DNA of 64,000 bases from BQJU01 sp965229635 (GTDB lineage: Bacteria > Bacteroidota > Bacteroidia > Chitinophagales > Saprospiraceae), in the NCBI GenBank assembly GCA_965229635.1, contig OZ245894.1, positions 5,084,001 through 5,148,000 of the forward strand. Direction: 5' to 3'. The notes below the pieces were generated by a model. That model did no database searches. It had not been told where the DNA came from and worked only from the letters and a program-made list of their open reading frames with translations. Below, piece by piece: positions 51,003 to 59,858 of this stretch; position 1 is the stretch's first letter; every line of letters begins with the position of its first letter. A program made the translations under genes and the position numbers.

Positions 51003-51668
51003 TTACTTCGCCAGTTCAATGATATCGTTGCCTTCAATCACCTTTTTTTCATAGCCCTGTAAAACGACCTTGATCATGGCCTGGCCCAGTTCGGTGAGTT
51101 TGCAAAATGCCGCCGGATAAATGGCCCGCCCCAGCGGAAATAACCAGGTAAAATATTTGTAATACGGCAGCGTATTCGACAAGCCGGGTGTGGGTTTGAT
51201 AAAGCCCGGCCGGACGGCATACACATCCTTAAACGGCAGCTTCATCAGGTCATTTTCCGTCTTACCCTTCACCCGTGCCCACATCTGTCGGCCCTGCTCG
51301 CTGCTATCCGTTCCCGCTCCGGAAATATAACAAAACGTCATCTCCGGATTGCGCTGGCTCAGTACCTCCGCTACATGCATGGTCAGGGTATACGTCAGCC
51401 GGAAATACTCCTCCTCCTTCATCCCCATTGAAGACACCCCCAGACAGAAAAAACAGGCATTATAGCCCACTAGCTGATCCGCAATGGGCGAAAGGTCAAA
51501 AAAGTCCTTATGGATGATCTCCTCCAGTTTGGCATGACTTTTCCCAACCGGCTTGCGGTTGATGACCAATACGTTCTCGACATCCGGATGTTGCAGGCAT
51601 TCGTGCAAAACGCCCTCGCCCACCATGCCGGTGGCGCCGGTAATGATTGCTTTGATGGTAGTTGACAT
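51003..51668 (-). CDS. NAD(P)-binding atypical SDR-type oxidoreductase
   Basis: A 221-residue Rossmann protein with the nucleotide-binding GATGMVGEGVLHECL at residue 11, NRKPVGK after strand 2, and FCYISGAGTDSSEQGRQMWARVKGKTE, where the usual Tyr-x-x-x-Lys is replaced by W-A-R-V-K. This resembles the HTATIP2/TIP30-like atypical SDR group that may bind cofactor without classic catalysis. Substrate unknown. It lies 89 bp upstream of the WG-repeat gene in the same direction and diverges from the CHAT operon. Confidence 0.78.
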   Translation of the reverse strand: MSTTIKAIITGATGMVGEGVLHECLQHPDVENVLVINRKPVGKSHAKLEEIIHKDFFDLSPIADQLVGYNACFFCLGVSSMGMKEEEYFRLTYTLTMHVAEVLSQRNPEMTFCYISGAGTDSSEQGRQMWARVKGKTENDLMKLPFKDVYAVRPGFIKPTPGLSNTLPYYKYFTWLFPLGRAIYPAAFCKLTELGQAMIKVVLQGYEKKVIEGNDIIELAK

Positions 51669-51801
51669 GGAGTGAAGATAGGGAAGTTTACTGAGAATAT
51701 TTCAAATTGGAAATAAGAGTATCCAATGATGGAGTTGTATATTATTATTCATCTCTTTGCAATACTACATTTTTTTTAGATATTGAAAAGAAAATGAAAA
51801 C

Positions 51802-52020
51802 ATGTCCGACCAACCCAGCCATCCTCTGATTTTTGATTGCTTTAATTGCGGCAATACTAACCATTACAAGAACTACCTCAATGAAGGGGAAGAAAAAGAC
51901 AAAGTAAAAATCGTAACCAAACGATGCACCATTTGTGGTGCGCAAAATGAAGTTACCATTCCCGATGGGTACCACACCCAAAGAACCGATAATGTACTGC
52001 GTGGCTCCAAAAAAGATTAA
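51802..52020 (+). CDS. Small zinc-ribbon protein (first gene of the CHAT operon)
   Basis: 72 residues with two CxxC knuckles: C13-x-x-C16 (DCFNCGN) and C42-x-x-C45 (RCTICGA), which should bind one zinc ion. The stretch between them is charged (GEEKDKVKIVTKR). No membrane segment. The stop codon is 3 nt before the ATG of the 1232-residue CHAT protein, so the two are almost certainly translated together. It could be a regulator, a nucleic-acid or ubiquitin-like binding piece, or a substrate of the CHAT protease; none of these is shown by sequence. Confidence 0.75.
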   Translation: MSDQPSHPLIFDCFNCGNTNHYKNYLNEGEEKDKVKIVTKRCTICGAQNEVTIPDGYHTQRTDNVLRGSKKD

Positions 52021-52023
52021 TGA

Positions 52024-55000
52024 ATGAACCTATCACTCCAACTAACCGAAGCACAAGAACAAGAACTATTACCGCTGGCGACCCAGTTTAATCAAGAACT
52101 GGAAAAACAGGCTTTTCCTACCGCAGCTACACTGAAAAATCTCAAGGAGAAACTCTCCGCCGTACTGGAAGCCCAACCCGGTTTTGCCGACATCCTGCAA
52201 CAAGCCAAAACCAGAGCAGAACTACTCTGCCTGGCTCACGAAAGAACAGCCATTCGTAACCTCCCCTGGCAAACTGCCACCGAGGAAAGTTCTTTGCTGG
52301 CTGTAGCCAAATCTTCCAAGCCTGATTTACCGGCTCACCAGCCTTCTGTGGGGTATCCATTAAAAGTGCTCATCATGGTAGCAGCGCCGGAAGGCGTCAC
52401 TAGATTGGCTTATGAGGAAGAAGAATTGCAATTGCTGCGCGCCTTTTCTCCTTTAATGTCCCAGGGACTGGTACAGGTACACTTTACTGATGATGGCTCT
52501 CTCGAAAACCTGGAGATGAAGCTGGAGGAAAATAAGTATCATATTTTGCATTACTCCGGGCATGGAGGTTATCATAAAAATGAAGGCACTTTGGCTTTGG
52601 AAGACCCAATCACGGGTAGGTTAAAGGAGACAAATGCTGTACAATTTAATGCAGTCTTGGCAAAAGCTGCCACTATGGGCCACCGGCCAGATTTGGTGGT
52701 TCTATCAGCCTGTCAGACAGCACAGGGAATAGAAGCAAGCGACTTATCTGGTGTAGCCGATACTTTATTAACGGGAGGCGTTCCAGCGGTCATCGCGATG
52801 TCAGCCAGTATTTTAGATAATTGTGCTACCGAATTTGCAGCAGCGTTATACACAAAACTTTCCCGAGAATTACCTCTTGCATTTGCCTTCCAGGAAGCGC
52901 GAAAATCAGTGCGAGAGTATGAAATAAGTACATTTAAATTGGCTGAGCGGGGCTTTTCTCCTGGACAGTGGCTCATCCCTCAGTTGTTGCTGAATGAACA
53001 GGTGGAAGTGCTGATTGATAAAACTTCCCCAAAAGAGGTCCTGGACTTTAAAAATGATGTAAAAATCATTCGAGGAGAACAGGCACTGGTAGACTTGCGG
53101 GTACGGCCCAAAAACTACGTCTTTATTGGCCGAAGAAAAGAAAAACGCGTGGCTTTCAGCCAATTAAAAGAAGGCCAATCCATATTGCTGCGCGGACAGG
53201 GAGGAGTAGGCAAGACGGCACTGGCCGAGCATTTGGCCATCCGTTTGCTGGCCGCCAACCAGCGGATCAAAGTCTTTACTTTTAGTGAAAAAGCACCGAC
53301 GGCCCAAAGCTTACTGGACCAGCTGAAAAACTATTTGAGCAAGGACAAAAAAGATTTTAAGATTTTCTCCGAGCTACCCCTGATTACAAAGCAAACTGAT
53401 CAGTTTATTCATCTTTTGGGCCGGGTAGTGGCCTATTGTGATCCCATTTTTTTATTCGACAATATCGAATCCTTTCAGGTTTTTGACCCCGAAAAAGGAG
53501 CCTGGATATGGCACGCAGAAAAGCACCTGGATGTACTACAAGTCATACAAATCTTGCAGGAACAGACCAGCTTTCCGATGATCATTACCGGGCGATACCC
53601 CATTGCCGAATTTCCCGAGTTGGAAATTTGTAACATGAATACGGTACCGTTTAGTGACTTCTTTCGTAAATGTTTTCAATTGGGCTTTAGCCAAATGGCG
53701 GAAAAGTTGCCAGCAAAACCCTCCACCACAAAAAGAGCCGAAGAAGGCGAAAAACCAACCTTTGAGCAAATTGCCAGATTATTACACACCACCTTTGGTG
53801 GCAACTATCGGGCACTGGAGTTCTTTGATGAACTATACCACCAAAAGGGAGCGGACATTTTCCAGACCCTAAAAAAACTATCTGACTTTGAAGCTAGGTT
53901 AAATGACCAACAAATCAAGGAAGGAGTTCTATCTCAGATCAGTGAAAACTTAATCTTTGAAGAACTTCTGACTTACCTAAATGACCAGGAAAAAGACACC
54001 CTATTCGTTCTAGCTCAATACAACATTCCGGTCTTACCCATGGCCGTGGGTATGCAGCGAAAGGAAGAAAACCGACTACCGGACTTAGGAAAACTGGTAA
54101 ACCTTACCCTGGTAGAAAAACAAACCGGTATCGATGAAAGAGACCGTTATTACGTGATTCCAATGGTTAAAGAACTATTGCTTCAGAACAAGACCATTCA
54201 TCAGTCCTTTGATGAAAAAGTAGCCGGAGATTACCACAAATACGTTCTTGATCAGGATTTGGAAGAAGACGGGCTAACCGAATTGACGGAAGCCTTTGAA
54301 CGCTATTTTTTGGCTAAGTCAGTTACTGATATTAATGATGTTGGATGGAGACTCTGTCGTTTTTACTACGATATCCAACAATTTCAATTGTCCTTAAGTT
54401 TTGGCTTACGAACCGAAGAAATTGCCGGAGAAAAGACTCCGGGATATCTTTGGAATACGATAGGACAGATATGGCATTTATTCGGCCATCTTGAACTAGC
54501 ATTGCAATACCTCAAAAAATCCCTCCAATACTATATTGAACGTGGCGACCGTCAGGGCGAGGGAACCACCCTCAACAATATCAGTCAAATTCATAAAGTC
54601 CGGGGCGATTACGACGCCGCTTTGAAGTTCCTACAACAATCTCTTAAAATAAGGCAGGAAATCGGCGACCGTCAGGGCGAGGGTGCCACCCTAAACAATT
54701 TAGCGACAACTGCACATGCTAAAGGCGATTACGACAACGCTTTGCATTTCCTACAACAAGCTCTTAAAATTCAGCAGGAAATCGGCGACCGTCAGGGCGA
54801 GGGTGCCACCCTGAACAATATTAGTCAAATCTATCATGCCAAAGGTGATTACGACGCCGCTTTGAAGTTCCTACAACAAGCTCTTAAAATTACGCAGGAA
54901 ATCGGCGACCGTCAGGGCGAGGGACCCACCCTCAGCAATATCAGTCAAATCTATCATGCCAAAGGCGATTACGACAACGCTTTGCATTTCCTACAACAAG

Positions 55001-55722
55001 CTCTTAAAATTCAGCAGGAAATCGGCGACCGGAAGGGCGAGGGAACCACCCTCAACAATATCGGTCAAATCTATCATGCCAAAGGTGAGTACGACAACGC
55101 TTTGAAGTTCCTACAACAAGCTCTTAAAATTCAGCAGGAAATCGGCGACCGTCAGGGCGAGGGAACCACCCTCAACAATATCAGTCAAATTCATAAAGTC
55201 CGGGGCGAGCACGACAACGCTTTGCATTTCCTACAACAAGCTCTTAAAATTCAGCAGGAAATCGGCGACCGTCAGGGCGAGGGAACCACCCTCAACAATT
55301 TAGGGACAACCGCACATGCCAAAGGCGAGTACGACAACGCTTTGCAATTCCTACAACAAGCTCTTAAAATTCAGCAGGAAATCGGCGACCGGAAGGGCGA
55401 AAGCACTACTATTGGCAATATAGCAAGTATTTATAAGGCAAGAGGACAATTCGCTTTGGCATTAGAGTACTTTCAAAAAGATCTGGGGATTTGCCAAGAA
55501 ATCGGGGATATTCCTGGAATGGCTATTCCTTTATTCAATATGGGAGCCATGTTATTTAAACAGGATAAATTTGAGGAAGCGGTTCCATTGTTGTGGCAGA
55601 CTTATCAAATTTTTGATAAAATTGGTTCTCCAATCAAAAAAAATGTCGCTAGCTACCTAAACCCCATCATCGAAAAAATCGGCGAAGCCCGCTTTCAGGA
55701 AATCATTCAACAAAACCCATAA
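52024..55722 (+). CDS. CHAT protease - STAND ATPase - TPR protein
   Basis: A 1232-residue NLR-like protein. Residues 1-105 are helical and unassigned. A CHAT (caspase-like) domain spans about 112-325 with the His/Cys dyad H180 (HYSGHGG) and C230 (VVLSACQTAQG). A STAND/NB-ARC-type ATPase begins near 365: Walker A G391-QGGVGKT-398 and Walker B PIFLFDN ending at D479-N480, then ITGRYP as the sensor-1 Arg region. A winged-helix-like part (about 640-780) follows. The C-terminus (about 790-1215) is TPR, with seven near-identical 40-residue repeats from residue 840. By analogy with known STAND systems the TPR would sense a trigger and the CHAT domain cut a target. A defence role is inference. Confidence 0.88.
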   Translation: MNLSLQLTEAQEQELLPLATQFNQELEKQAFPTAATLKNLKEKLSAVLEAQPGFADILQQAKTRAELLCLAHERTAIRNLPWQTATEESSLLAVAKSSKPDLPAHQPSVGYPLKVLIMVAAPEGVTRLAYEEEELQLLRAFSPLMSQGLVQVHFTDDGSLENLEMKLEENKYHILHYSGHGGYHKNEGTLALEDPITGRLKETNAVQFNAVLAKAATMGHRPDLVVLSACQTAQGIEASDLSGVADTLLTGGVPAVIAMSASILDNCATEFAAALYTKLSRELPLAFAFQEARKSVREYEISTFKLAERGFSPGQWLIPQLLLNEQVEVLIDKTSPKEVLDFKNDVKIIRGEQALVDLRVRPKNYVFIGRRKEKRVAFSQLKEGQSILLRGQGGVGKTALAEHLAIRLLAANQRIKVFTFSEKAPTAQSLLDQLKNYLSKDKKDFKIFSELPLITKQTDQFIHLLGRVVAYCDPIFLFDNIESFQVFDPEKGAWIWHAEKHLDVLQVIQILQEQTSFPMIITGRYPIAEFPELEICNMNTVPFSDFFRKCFQLGFSQMAEKLPAKPSTTKRAEEGEKPTFEQIARLLHTTFGGNYRALEFFDELYHQKGADIFQTLKKLSDFEARLNDQQIKEGVLSQISENLIFEELLTYLNDQEKDTLFVLAQYNIPVLPMAVGMQRKEENRLPDLGKLVNLTLVEKQTGIDERDRYYVIPMVKELLLQNKTIHQSFDEKVAGDYHKYVLDQDLEEDGLTELTEAFERYFLAKSVTDINDVGWRLCRFYYDIQQFQLSLSFGLRTEEIAGEKTPGYLWNTIGQIWHLFGHLELALQYLKKSLQYYIERGDRQGEGTTLNNISQIHKVRGDYDAALKFLQQSLKIRQEIGDRQGEGATLNNLATTAHAKGDYDNALHFLQQALKIQQEIGDRQGEGATLNNISQIYHAKGDYDAALKFLQQALKITQEIGDRQGEGPTLSNISQIYHAKGDYDNALHFLQQALKIQQEIGDRKGEGTTLNNIGQIYHAKGEYDNALKFLQQALKIQQEIGDRQGEGTTLNNISQIHKVRGEHDNALHFLQQALKIQQEIGDRQGEGTTLNNLGTTAHAKGEYDNALQFLQQALKIQQEIGDRKGESTTIGNIASIYKARGQFALALEYFQKDLGICQEIGDIPGMAIPLFNMGAMLFKQDKFEEAVPLLWQTYQIFDKIGSPIKKNVASYLNPIIEKIGEARFQEIIQQNP
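54541..55380 (+). repeat. Seven tandem 120-bp TPR-coding units
   Basis: Units start at 54541, 54661, 54781, 54901, 55021, 55141 and 55261, exactly 120 bp apart, each opening with GGCGACC. An eighth, diverged unit begins at 55381. Most of each unit is identical at DNA level. Differences cluster in one window: HKVRG (type A), TTAHAKG (type B) or QIYHAKG (type C), in the order A B C C C A B. Such identity points to recent duplication or gene conversion within the array. Confidence 0.95.
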
Positions 55723-55725
55723 GCT

Positions 55726-56142
55726 ATGTCCACCCCACCAAAAGCCCCTGCTAAACAGCCCAGTTCTGAGAATGATCAGTCCTGGAAGGAGCATGTGCTC
55801 AGTGACCAGCAAAAAGCCCCGGAGCGGCTGGAGGATACGGCCAAGTTTTTAGTGGGTATCATCAGTATTTCCCTCACTATTTTTATCTCCCAACAACCGG
55901 AAGGGCTGGCCCTATGGACGAAGAGCTGGTTTATCACCGCCACCATCTTTTGGATGGTATCAGCATTGCTGAGCTTTTTTGTGTTTTTTCCCTGGCGCTA
56001 TTCTTTTCATCCGGAGTCTATTCCGGATATTAAGCGGGCTTACAAGAATATAACGGCTACGAAGAGGATACTTTTGGTTTGTAGTCTTGTGGCTTATTTT
56101 GTGGCGCTGGGAGTGGCTAGTTATGCGTTTTTGTGTGGGTGA
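55726..56142 (+). CDS. Small three-helix membrane protein (last gene of the CHAT operon)
   Basis: 138 residues. A polar, charged N-terminus (about 1-38, rich in Lys, Pro and Gln) faces the cytosol, then come three hydrophobic helices: FLVGIISISLTIFI, WFITATIFWMVSALLSFFVFF and ILLVCSLVAYFVALGVASYAFL. There is a basic loop before the last helix (KRAYKNITATKR). No family is recognised. The ATG follows the CHAT gene stop by 3 nt. It could be a membrane effector that the CHAT protease releases or activates, or a membrane anchor for the complex; both are inferences from the operon. Confidence 0.72.
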   Translation: MSTPPKAPAKQPSSENDQSWKEHVLSDQQKAPERLEDTAKFLVGIISISLTIFISQQPEGLALWTKSWFITATIFWMVSALLSFFVFFPWRYSFHPESIPDIKRAYKNITATKRILLVCSLVAYFVALGVASYAFLCG

Positions 56143-56157
56143 AAAACGACAACATAA

Positions 56158-56375
56158 GTGACAACATGGAGGATTAGCTCACTACGCTCGCTGATCCTTG
56201 AGTGGCAGTTACAACAAAAACCAAGGTTATGCCCTTCGGGCTTAACTTTTGCATTTCCGGGCCACAAATTCAAGTGAAAACAACATAATCGGATTAGCTC
56301 GTTACACTCGCTGATCCTTGGGTGGGTAGTTACAACAAAAACCAAGGTGTCACCCTACGGGTGCACTTTTGTCTT
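56158..56375. repeat. Two direct repeats of ~120 bp with hairpins
   Basis: Each unit has the stem-loop GGATTAGC ... GCTGATCC (56171 and 56291), then TTACAACAAAAACCAAGG (56209 and 56330), then a small hairpin (GCCC TTC GGGC, 56231 on; CACCCTACGGGTG, 56351 on). The segment ACAACAAAAACCAAG occurs a third time, inverted, at 56450-56464, directly against the 3' end of tRNA-Pro. No protein gene lies in 56143-56464. Confidence 0.7.
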
Positions 56376-56464
56376 CTGGATAGGGAGAATTCAAATGCAT
56401 TTGATTCTCCCTATCCAAAATTCAAAAGCCATTCCGCTGCGCGAAATGAACTTGGTTTTTGTTG

Positions 56465-56538
56465 TCGGGGTGATAGGATTCGAACCTACGGCCTCGTCGT
56501 CCCGAACGACGCGCGCTACCGGGCTGCGCTACACCCCG
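56465..56538 (-). tRNA. tRNA-Pro (anticodon CGG)
   Basis: On the minus strand the acceptor CGGGGTG (56538-56532) pairs with CACCCCG (56472-56466), with discriminator A at 56465. The D arm is AGCGCAGCCCGGTAGCGC, the anticodon arm CGTCG TTCGGGA CGACG gives anticodon CGG, and the T arm is TAGGTTCGAATCCTA. The 3' CCA is not encoded. Length 74 nt. Confidence 0.95.
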
Positions 56539-56642
56539 AAGTGGTGAAGACTTTTTGCGGAGGGGCAAAAAGTCAATGTTTATTGAGCAAATATAAGAGA
56601 TCGGAATACGATGTACAAGAGGAAAATAGATGATCTCAAACA

Positions 56643-57575
56643 TCACCGACTAGCCGCCAGCAAATACAACACCGCCATTCTCACCGCCACCCCATTCTCT
56701 ACCTGTTGCAGGATAATCGAGTGTTCGGAATCGGCGACATCGCTGGTGATTTCTACGCCGCGGTTGATCGGGCCGGGGTGCATGATGACGATCTTTTTGT
56801 CGAGGCTGTCGAGTAGCGGGCGGTTGACGCCGAAGTATTGGGCGTATTCCCGTAAGGAGGGGAAGTATTTCAGGTCCTGGCGCTCGAGCTGGATGCGGAG
56901 GATGTTGGCTACATCGCACCATTGCAGGGCTTTGCGCACGTCGTGCTCTACACCTACCCCCATTTTCTCGATGTGTTTGGGTATCAGGGTCGGTGGTCCA
57001 CAGACTTTGACGTGAGCGCCGAGCTTTTGCAGGCAGAAAATATTGCTCAACGCTACCCGTGAATGCACAATATCGCCCAGTATGGCGATTTTCTTGCCTT
57101 GCAGGTCTCCCAATTGCTCGCGCATAGAGAAAGCGTCCAGCAGGGCTTGTGTGGGGTGCTCGTGAGTGCCATCGCCGGCATTGATGATGTTGGCCTTGAT
57201 GTGGCGGGCCAGAAAATGGGGTGCGCCTGGTGCCGGATGGCGCATTACCACCATATCGACTTTCATCGACAGGATATTATTGACGGTATCCAGCAGGGTT
57301 TCTCCTTTCTTTACAGAGGAGGAAGAAGCCGAAAAATTAACCACATCTGCCGAAAGGCGCTTCTCGGCGAGTTCAAAGGAAATCTTGGTACGAGTGGAGT
57401 TTTCGTAAAAGATATTGGCAATGGTAATGTCCCGCAACGACGGTACTTTTTTGATTGGACGGTTGATGACTTCTTTGAAATTATCCGCCGTTTCAAAAAT
57501 AAGATGGATATCCTCGGCAGTAAGGTATTTGATGCCGAGCACGTGGCGGGTACTTAATTGCTGGATTGTAGCCAT
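56643..57575 (-). CDS. pyrB: Aspartate carbamoyltransferase catalytic subunit
   Basis: Forms carbamoyl-aspartate in pyrimidine synthesis. The 310-residue length and the carbamoyl-phosphate motif S60-TRTK (FYENSTRTKISFELAEKRL) identify it; the motif normally reads STRTR, so Lys64 stands in for Arg. MRHPAPGAPH, GDGTHEHPTQALLDAFSM and ILGDIVHSRVALSN are the other expected segments. HPGPINRGVEI lies near the end. It starts 3 bp after the pyrR stop and is the last gene of the argS-glnS-pyrR-pyrB run. No pyrI is present. Confidence 0.96.
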   Translation of the reverse strand: MATIQQLSTRHVLGIKYLTAEDIHLIFETADNFKEVINRPIKKVPSLRDITIANIFYENSTRTKISFELAEKRLSADVVNFSASSSSVKKGETLLDTVNNILSMKVDMVVMRHPAPGAPHFLARHIKANIINAGDGTHEHPTQALLDAFSMREQLGDLQGKKIAILGDIVHSRVALSNIFCLQKLGAHVKVCGPPTLIPKHIEKMGVGVEHDVRKALQWCDVANILRIQLERQDLKYFPSLREYAQYFGVNRPLLDSLDKKIVIMHPGPINRGVEITSDVADSEHSIILQQVENGVAVRMAVLYLLAASR

Positions 57576-57578
57576 TAT

Positions 57579-58136
57579 TTATGCAACATCATTTTTCTGT
57601 CCAAAAAGAAGGACCTGATCGGTGCCTTCTACTTCGCTCCATTCCACTTTTACATAAGCCTCATCCAATGCGTCGATGCGCATACCGGTAAAGTCGGACT
57701 GGATAGGCAAATGCCGGTTGAATCGCCGGTCGATCAGCACCAGTAAATCGACATTCACCGGGCGTCCGTAGTGGTTGAGGGCCGTTAGCGCCGCCTGAAT
57801 GGTTCTTCCGGTATACAGCACATCATCTACCAGGATGACCTTCTTGTCTTCCACGATAAAATCCATCTCCGTGGCATTGGCCGCCAGCGGCTTGGATCGA
57901 GTCCGAAAATCATCACGATAGAAGGTAATGTCCAATTTGCCGAAAGGCATACCAGTCTCTCCCAGAATCTCGTTAAGGCGTTGATTGATCCGGGCGGAAA
58001 GGTTGGTCCCACCGGCCTGAATACCAATCAGACAGGTGTCTTTAAAGTCATCGTACTCCTCGATCAACTGGCGACAGAGGCGCTCAATAGTCAGCGCAAA
58101 GCGCTTTTCGTTTAATATGACCCGACCTTTTTCCAT
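57579..58136 (-). CDS. pyrR: PyrR: pyrimidine regulatory protein / uracil phosphoribosyltransferase
   Basis: A 185-residue type I phosphoribosyltransferase of the PyrR family. The PRPP loop is KVILVDDVLYTGRTIQAALTAL; CLIGIQAGGTNLSARI and LVLIDRRFNRHLPIQSDFTG are the other family marks. In Firmicutes PyrR binds pyr mRNA and causes attenuation. The 3-bp gap to pyrB leaves no room for an attenuator between the two here. Its start is 24 bp below the glnS stop. Confidence 0.94.
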   Translation of the reverse strand: MEKGRVILNEKRFALTIERLCRQLIEEYDDFKDTCLIGIQAGGTNLSARINQRLNEILGETGMPFGKLDITFYRDDFRTRSKPLAANATEMDFIVEDKKVILVDDVLYTGRTIQAALTALNHYGRPVNVDLLVLIDRRFNRHLPIQSDFTGMRIDALDEAYVKVEWSEVEGTDQVLLFGQKNDVA

Positions 58137-58160
58137 ACGGACCCAAAGATAGTATTTCTC

Positions 58161-59834
58161 TTATTTCTTTTGTGCTTTTGCCCAGGAATCCTTCAGGGTA
58201 ACCGTCAGGTTAAACACCTTCCGATCCTCCGTAGAATCCTGATCTACACAGAAGTAGCCCTTGCGCATAAATTGCATTTGCTCGCCTACTTTTGCCTCCA
58301 TCAGACCAGGTTCCACATAAGCTTCAATCACATTCAACGAATCAGGATTCAAAAACTCCAGATAGTCGCGATCCTCATAGGAAGTTGGTGCCGGATCGGT
58401 AAACAAGCGGTCGTACATCCGCACTTCGGCCTTCTTAGCGTGGGGGACCGATACCCAGTGAATGGTTCCTTTGGCCTTTACACCGGAGGTATCCTCGCCA
58501 CTGCGGCTATTCGGATAGTAGGTACAGTGTACTTCACTCACCTCGCCGTTTTCATCGGTTTCGTAGCCTTCGCAATGCAGGATGTAGGCACTTTTCAACC
58601 GCACATCACCATCGGGCTTCATGCGGAAAAACTTACGCGGGGCGTCTACCAGAAAGTCATCGCGTTCGATGTACAATTCACGGGAAAACGGCAATTTGCG
58701 GGTTCCGGAATTTTCGTCTTCCGGGTTGTTTTCCGTTTCCATAAATTCTTCCTGCCCTTCCGGGTAATTGGTGATCACCACCTTCAACGGATTGAGAACG
58801 GCCATCACCCGTGCAGAAATTTTATTGAGCACTTCCCGCACACTAAATTCCAGCAGTTCCATCTCAATCACATTATCGCGCTTGGCCACGCCGGTGCGCT
58901 CACAGAAATTGCGTAGGGCCTCCGCGGGGTATCCTTTTCGGCGCATGCCGGCCAGGGTGGGCATCCGTGGATCATCCCAGCCACTGACGTGACCTTCCTC
59001 AACCAGCTTGATCAGCTTGCGCTTACTGGTGATCATGTAGGCCACATTCATACGCGCAAATTCTATCTGCCGCGATGGAAAAATGCCCAGCTTCTCGATA
59101 AACCAGTCGTACAAAGGACGGTGGTGAATGAATTCCAACGAGCAAAGCGAATGCGTAATGCCTTCAATCGAATCCGATTGGCCATGTGCAAAGTCGTACA
59201 TGGGGTAAATAGGCCACTCATCGCCGGTGCGGTGGTGGTGTTCCTTTTTAATGCGGTACATCAATGGATCACGCATGTGCATATTGACGTGTTGCATATC
59301 GATCTTGGCACGTAATACGCGAGAACCATCGGGAAATTCACCGGCCCGCATACGCTTAAACAGGTCGAGGTTTTCCTCCACGGAACGACTGCGGTACGGA
59401 CTTTCCACGCCGGGTTTATTGTGATCGCCCTTCATCTCGGCAATCTCATCCGCGCTGGAATCATCAACGTAAGCCAGTCCTTTTTCAATCAATTGAATGG
59501 CGTAATCGTACAATTGCTGAAAGTAATCAGAGGCATACAATTCTCCACCTTCCCACTCGTAACCCAACCAGCGAATGTCATTTTTGATGCTATCCACATA
59601 GTCGGTTTTCTCCGTGGTAGGATTGGTATCATCGAGTCGAAGATTGGTCTTGCCACCGTACTTTTTGGCCAACTCAAAGTTGATCCAAATCGCCTTGGAG
59701 TGTCCAATGTGCAAATACCCGTTCGGCTCGGGCGGGAATCGCGTGTGCACCCGACCGGCATGTTTGCCATTACTGATGTCCTCTTCAATAATTTGCTCGA
59801 TAAAATTTAAAGAAGCTTTCTTTTCGCCATTCAT
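58161..59834 (-). CDS. glnS: Glutamine--tRNA ligase
   Basis: A class I aminoacyl-tRNA synthetase of 557 residues that charges tRNA-Gln directly. The opening RFPPEPNGYLHIGHSKAIW contains the HIGH motif, and MITSKRKLIKL is the KMSKS-like motif in the GlnRS form. LRLDDTNPTTEKTDY and DFAHGQSDSIEGITHSLC are conserved. The C-terminal beta-barrels for anticodon binding are present (ELYIERDDFL, then SVPHAKKAEVRMYDRLF). It lies 24 bp below argS and 24 bp above pyrR. Confidence 0.97.
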   Translation of the reverse strand: MNGEKKASLNFIEQIIEEDISNGKHAGRVHTRFPPEPNGYLHIGHSKAIWINFELAKKYGGKTNLRLDDTNPTTEKTDYVDSIKNDIRWLGYEWEGGELYASDYFQQLYDYAIQLIEKGLAYVDDSSADEIAEMKGDHNKPGVESPYRSRSVEENLDLFKRMRAGEFPDGSRVLRAKIDMQHVNMHMRDPLMYRIKKEHHHRTGDEWPIYPMYDFAHGQSDSIEGITHSLCSLEFIHHRPLYDWFIEKLGIFPSRQIEFARMNVAYMITSKRKLIKLVEEGHVSGWDDPRMPTLAGMRRKGYPAEALRNFCERTGVAKRDNVIEMELLEFSVREVLNKISARVMAVLNPLKVVITNYPEGQEEFMETENNPEDENSGTRKLPFSRELYIERDDFLVDAPRKFFRMKPDGDVRLKSAYILHCEGYETDENGEVSEVHCTYYPNSRSGEDTSGVKAKGTIHWVSVPHAKKAEVRMYDRLFTDPAPTSYEDRDYLEFLNPDSLNVIEAYVEPGLMEAKVGEQMQFMRKGYFCVDQDSTEDRKVFNLTVTLKDSWAKAQKK

Positions 59835-59858
59835 ATTCAGGACTTTTGAAATTTTAAT

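Noticed and set aside
51745..51981. Hydrophobic 78-codon frame opposite the zinc-ribbon gene
   Set aside because: It is antisense to a gene with clear zinc knuckles and a 3-nt coupling to the CHAT gene.
54541..55380. CRISPR-like or satellite repeat
   Set aside because: The 120-bp units are in frame and encode 40-residue TPR motifs inside one long open frame.
56347..56633. Small open frames across the tRNA-Pro gene
   Set aside because: They are antisense or in-frame reads through the tRNA and flanking repeats.
58144..58151. TATCTTTG box directly upstream of pyrR as its own promoter
   Set aside because: It would leave almost no leader, lacks a -33 partner and sits in a 24-bp gap of a tight operon.
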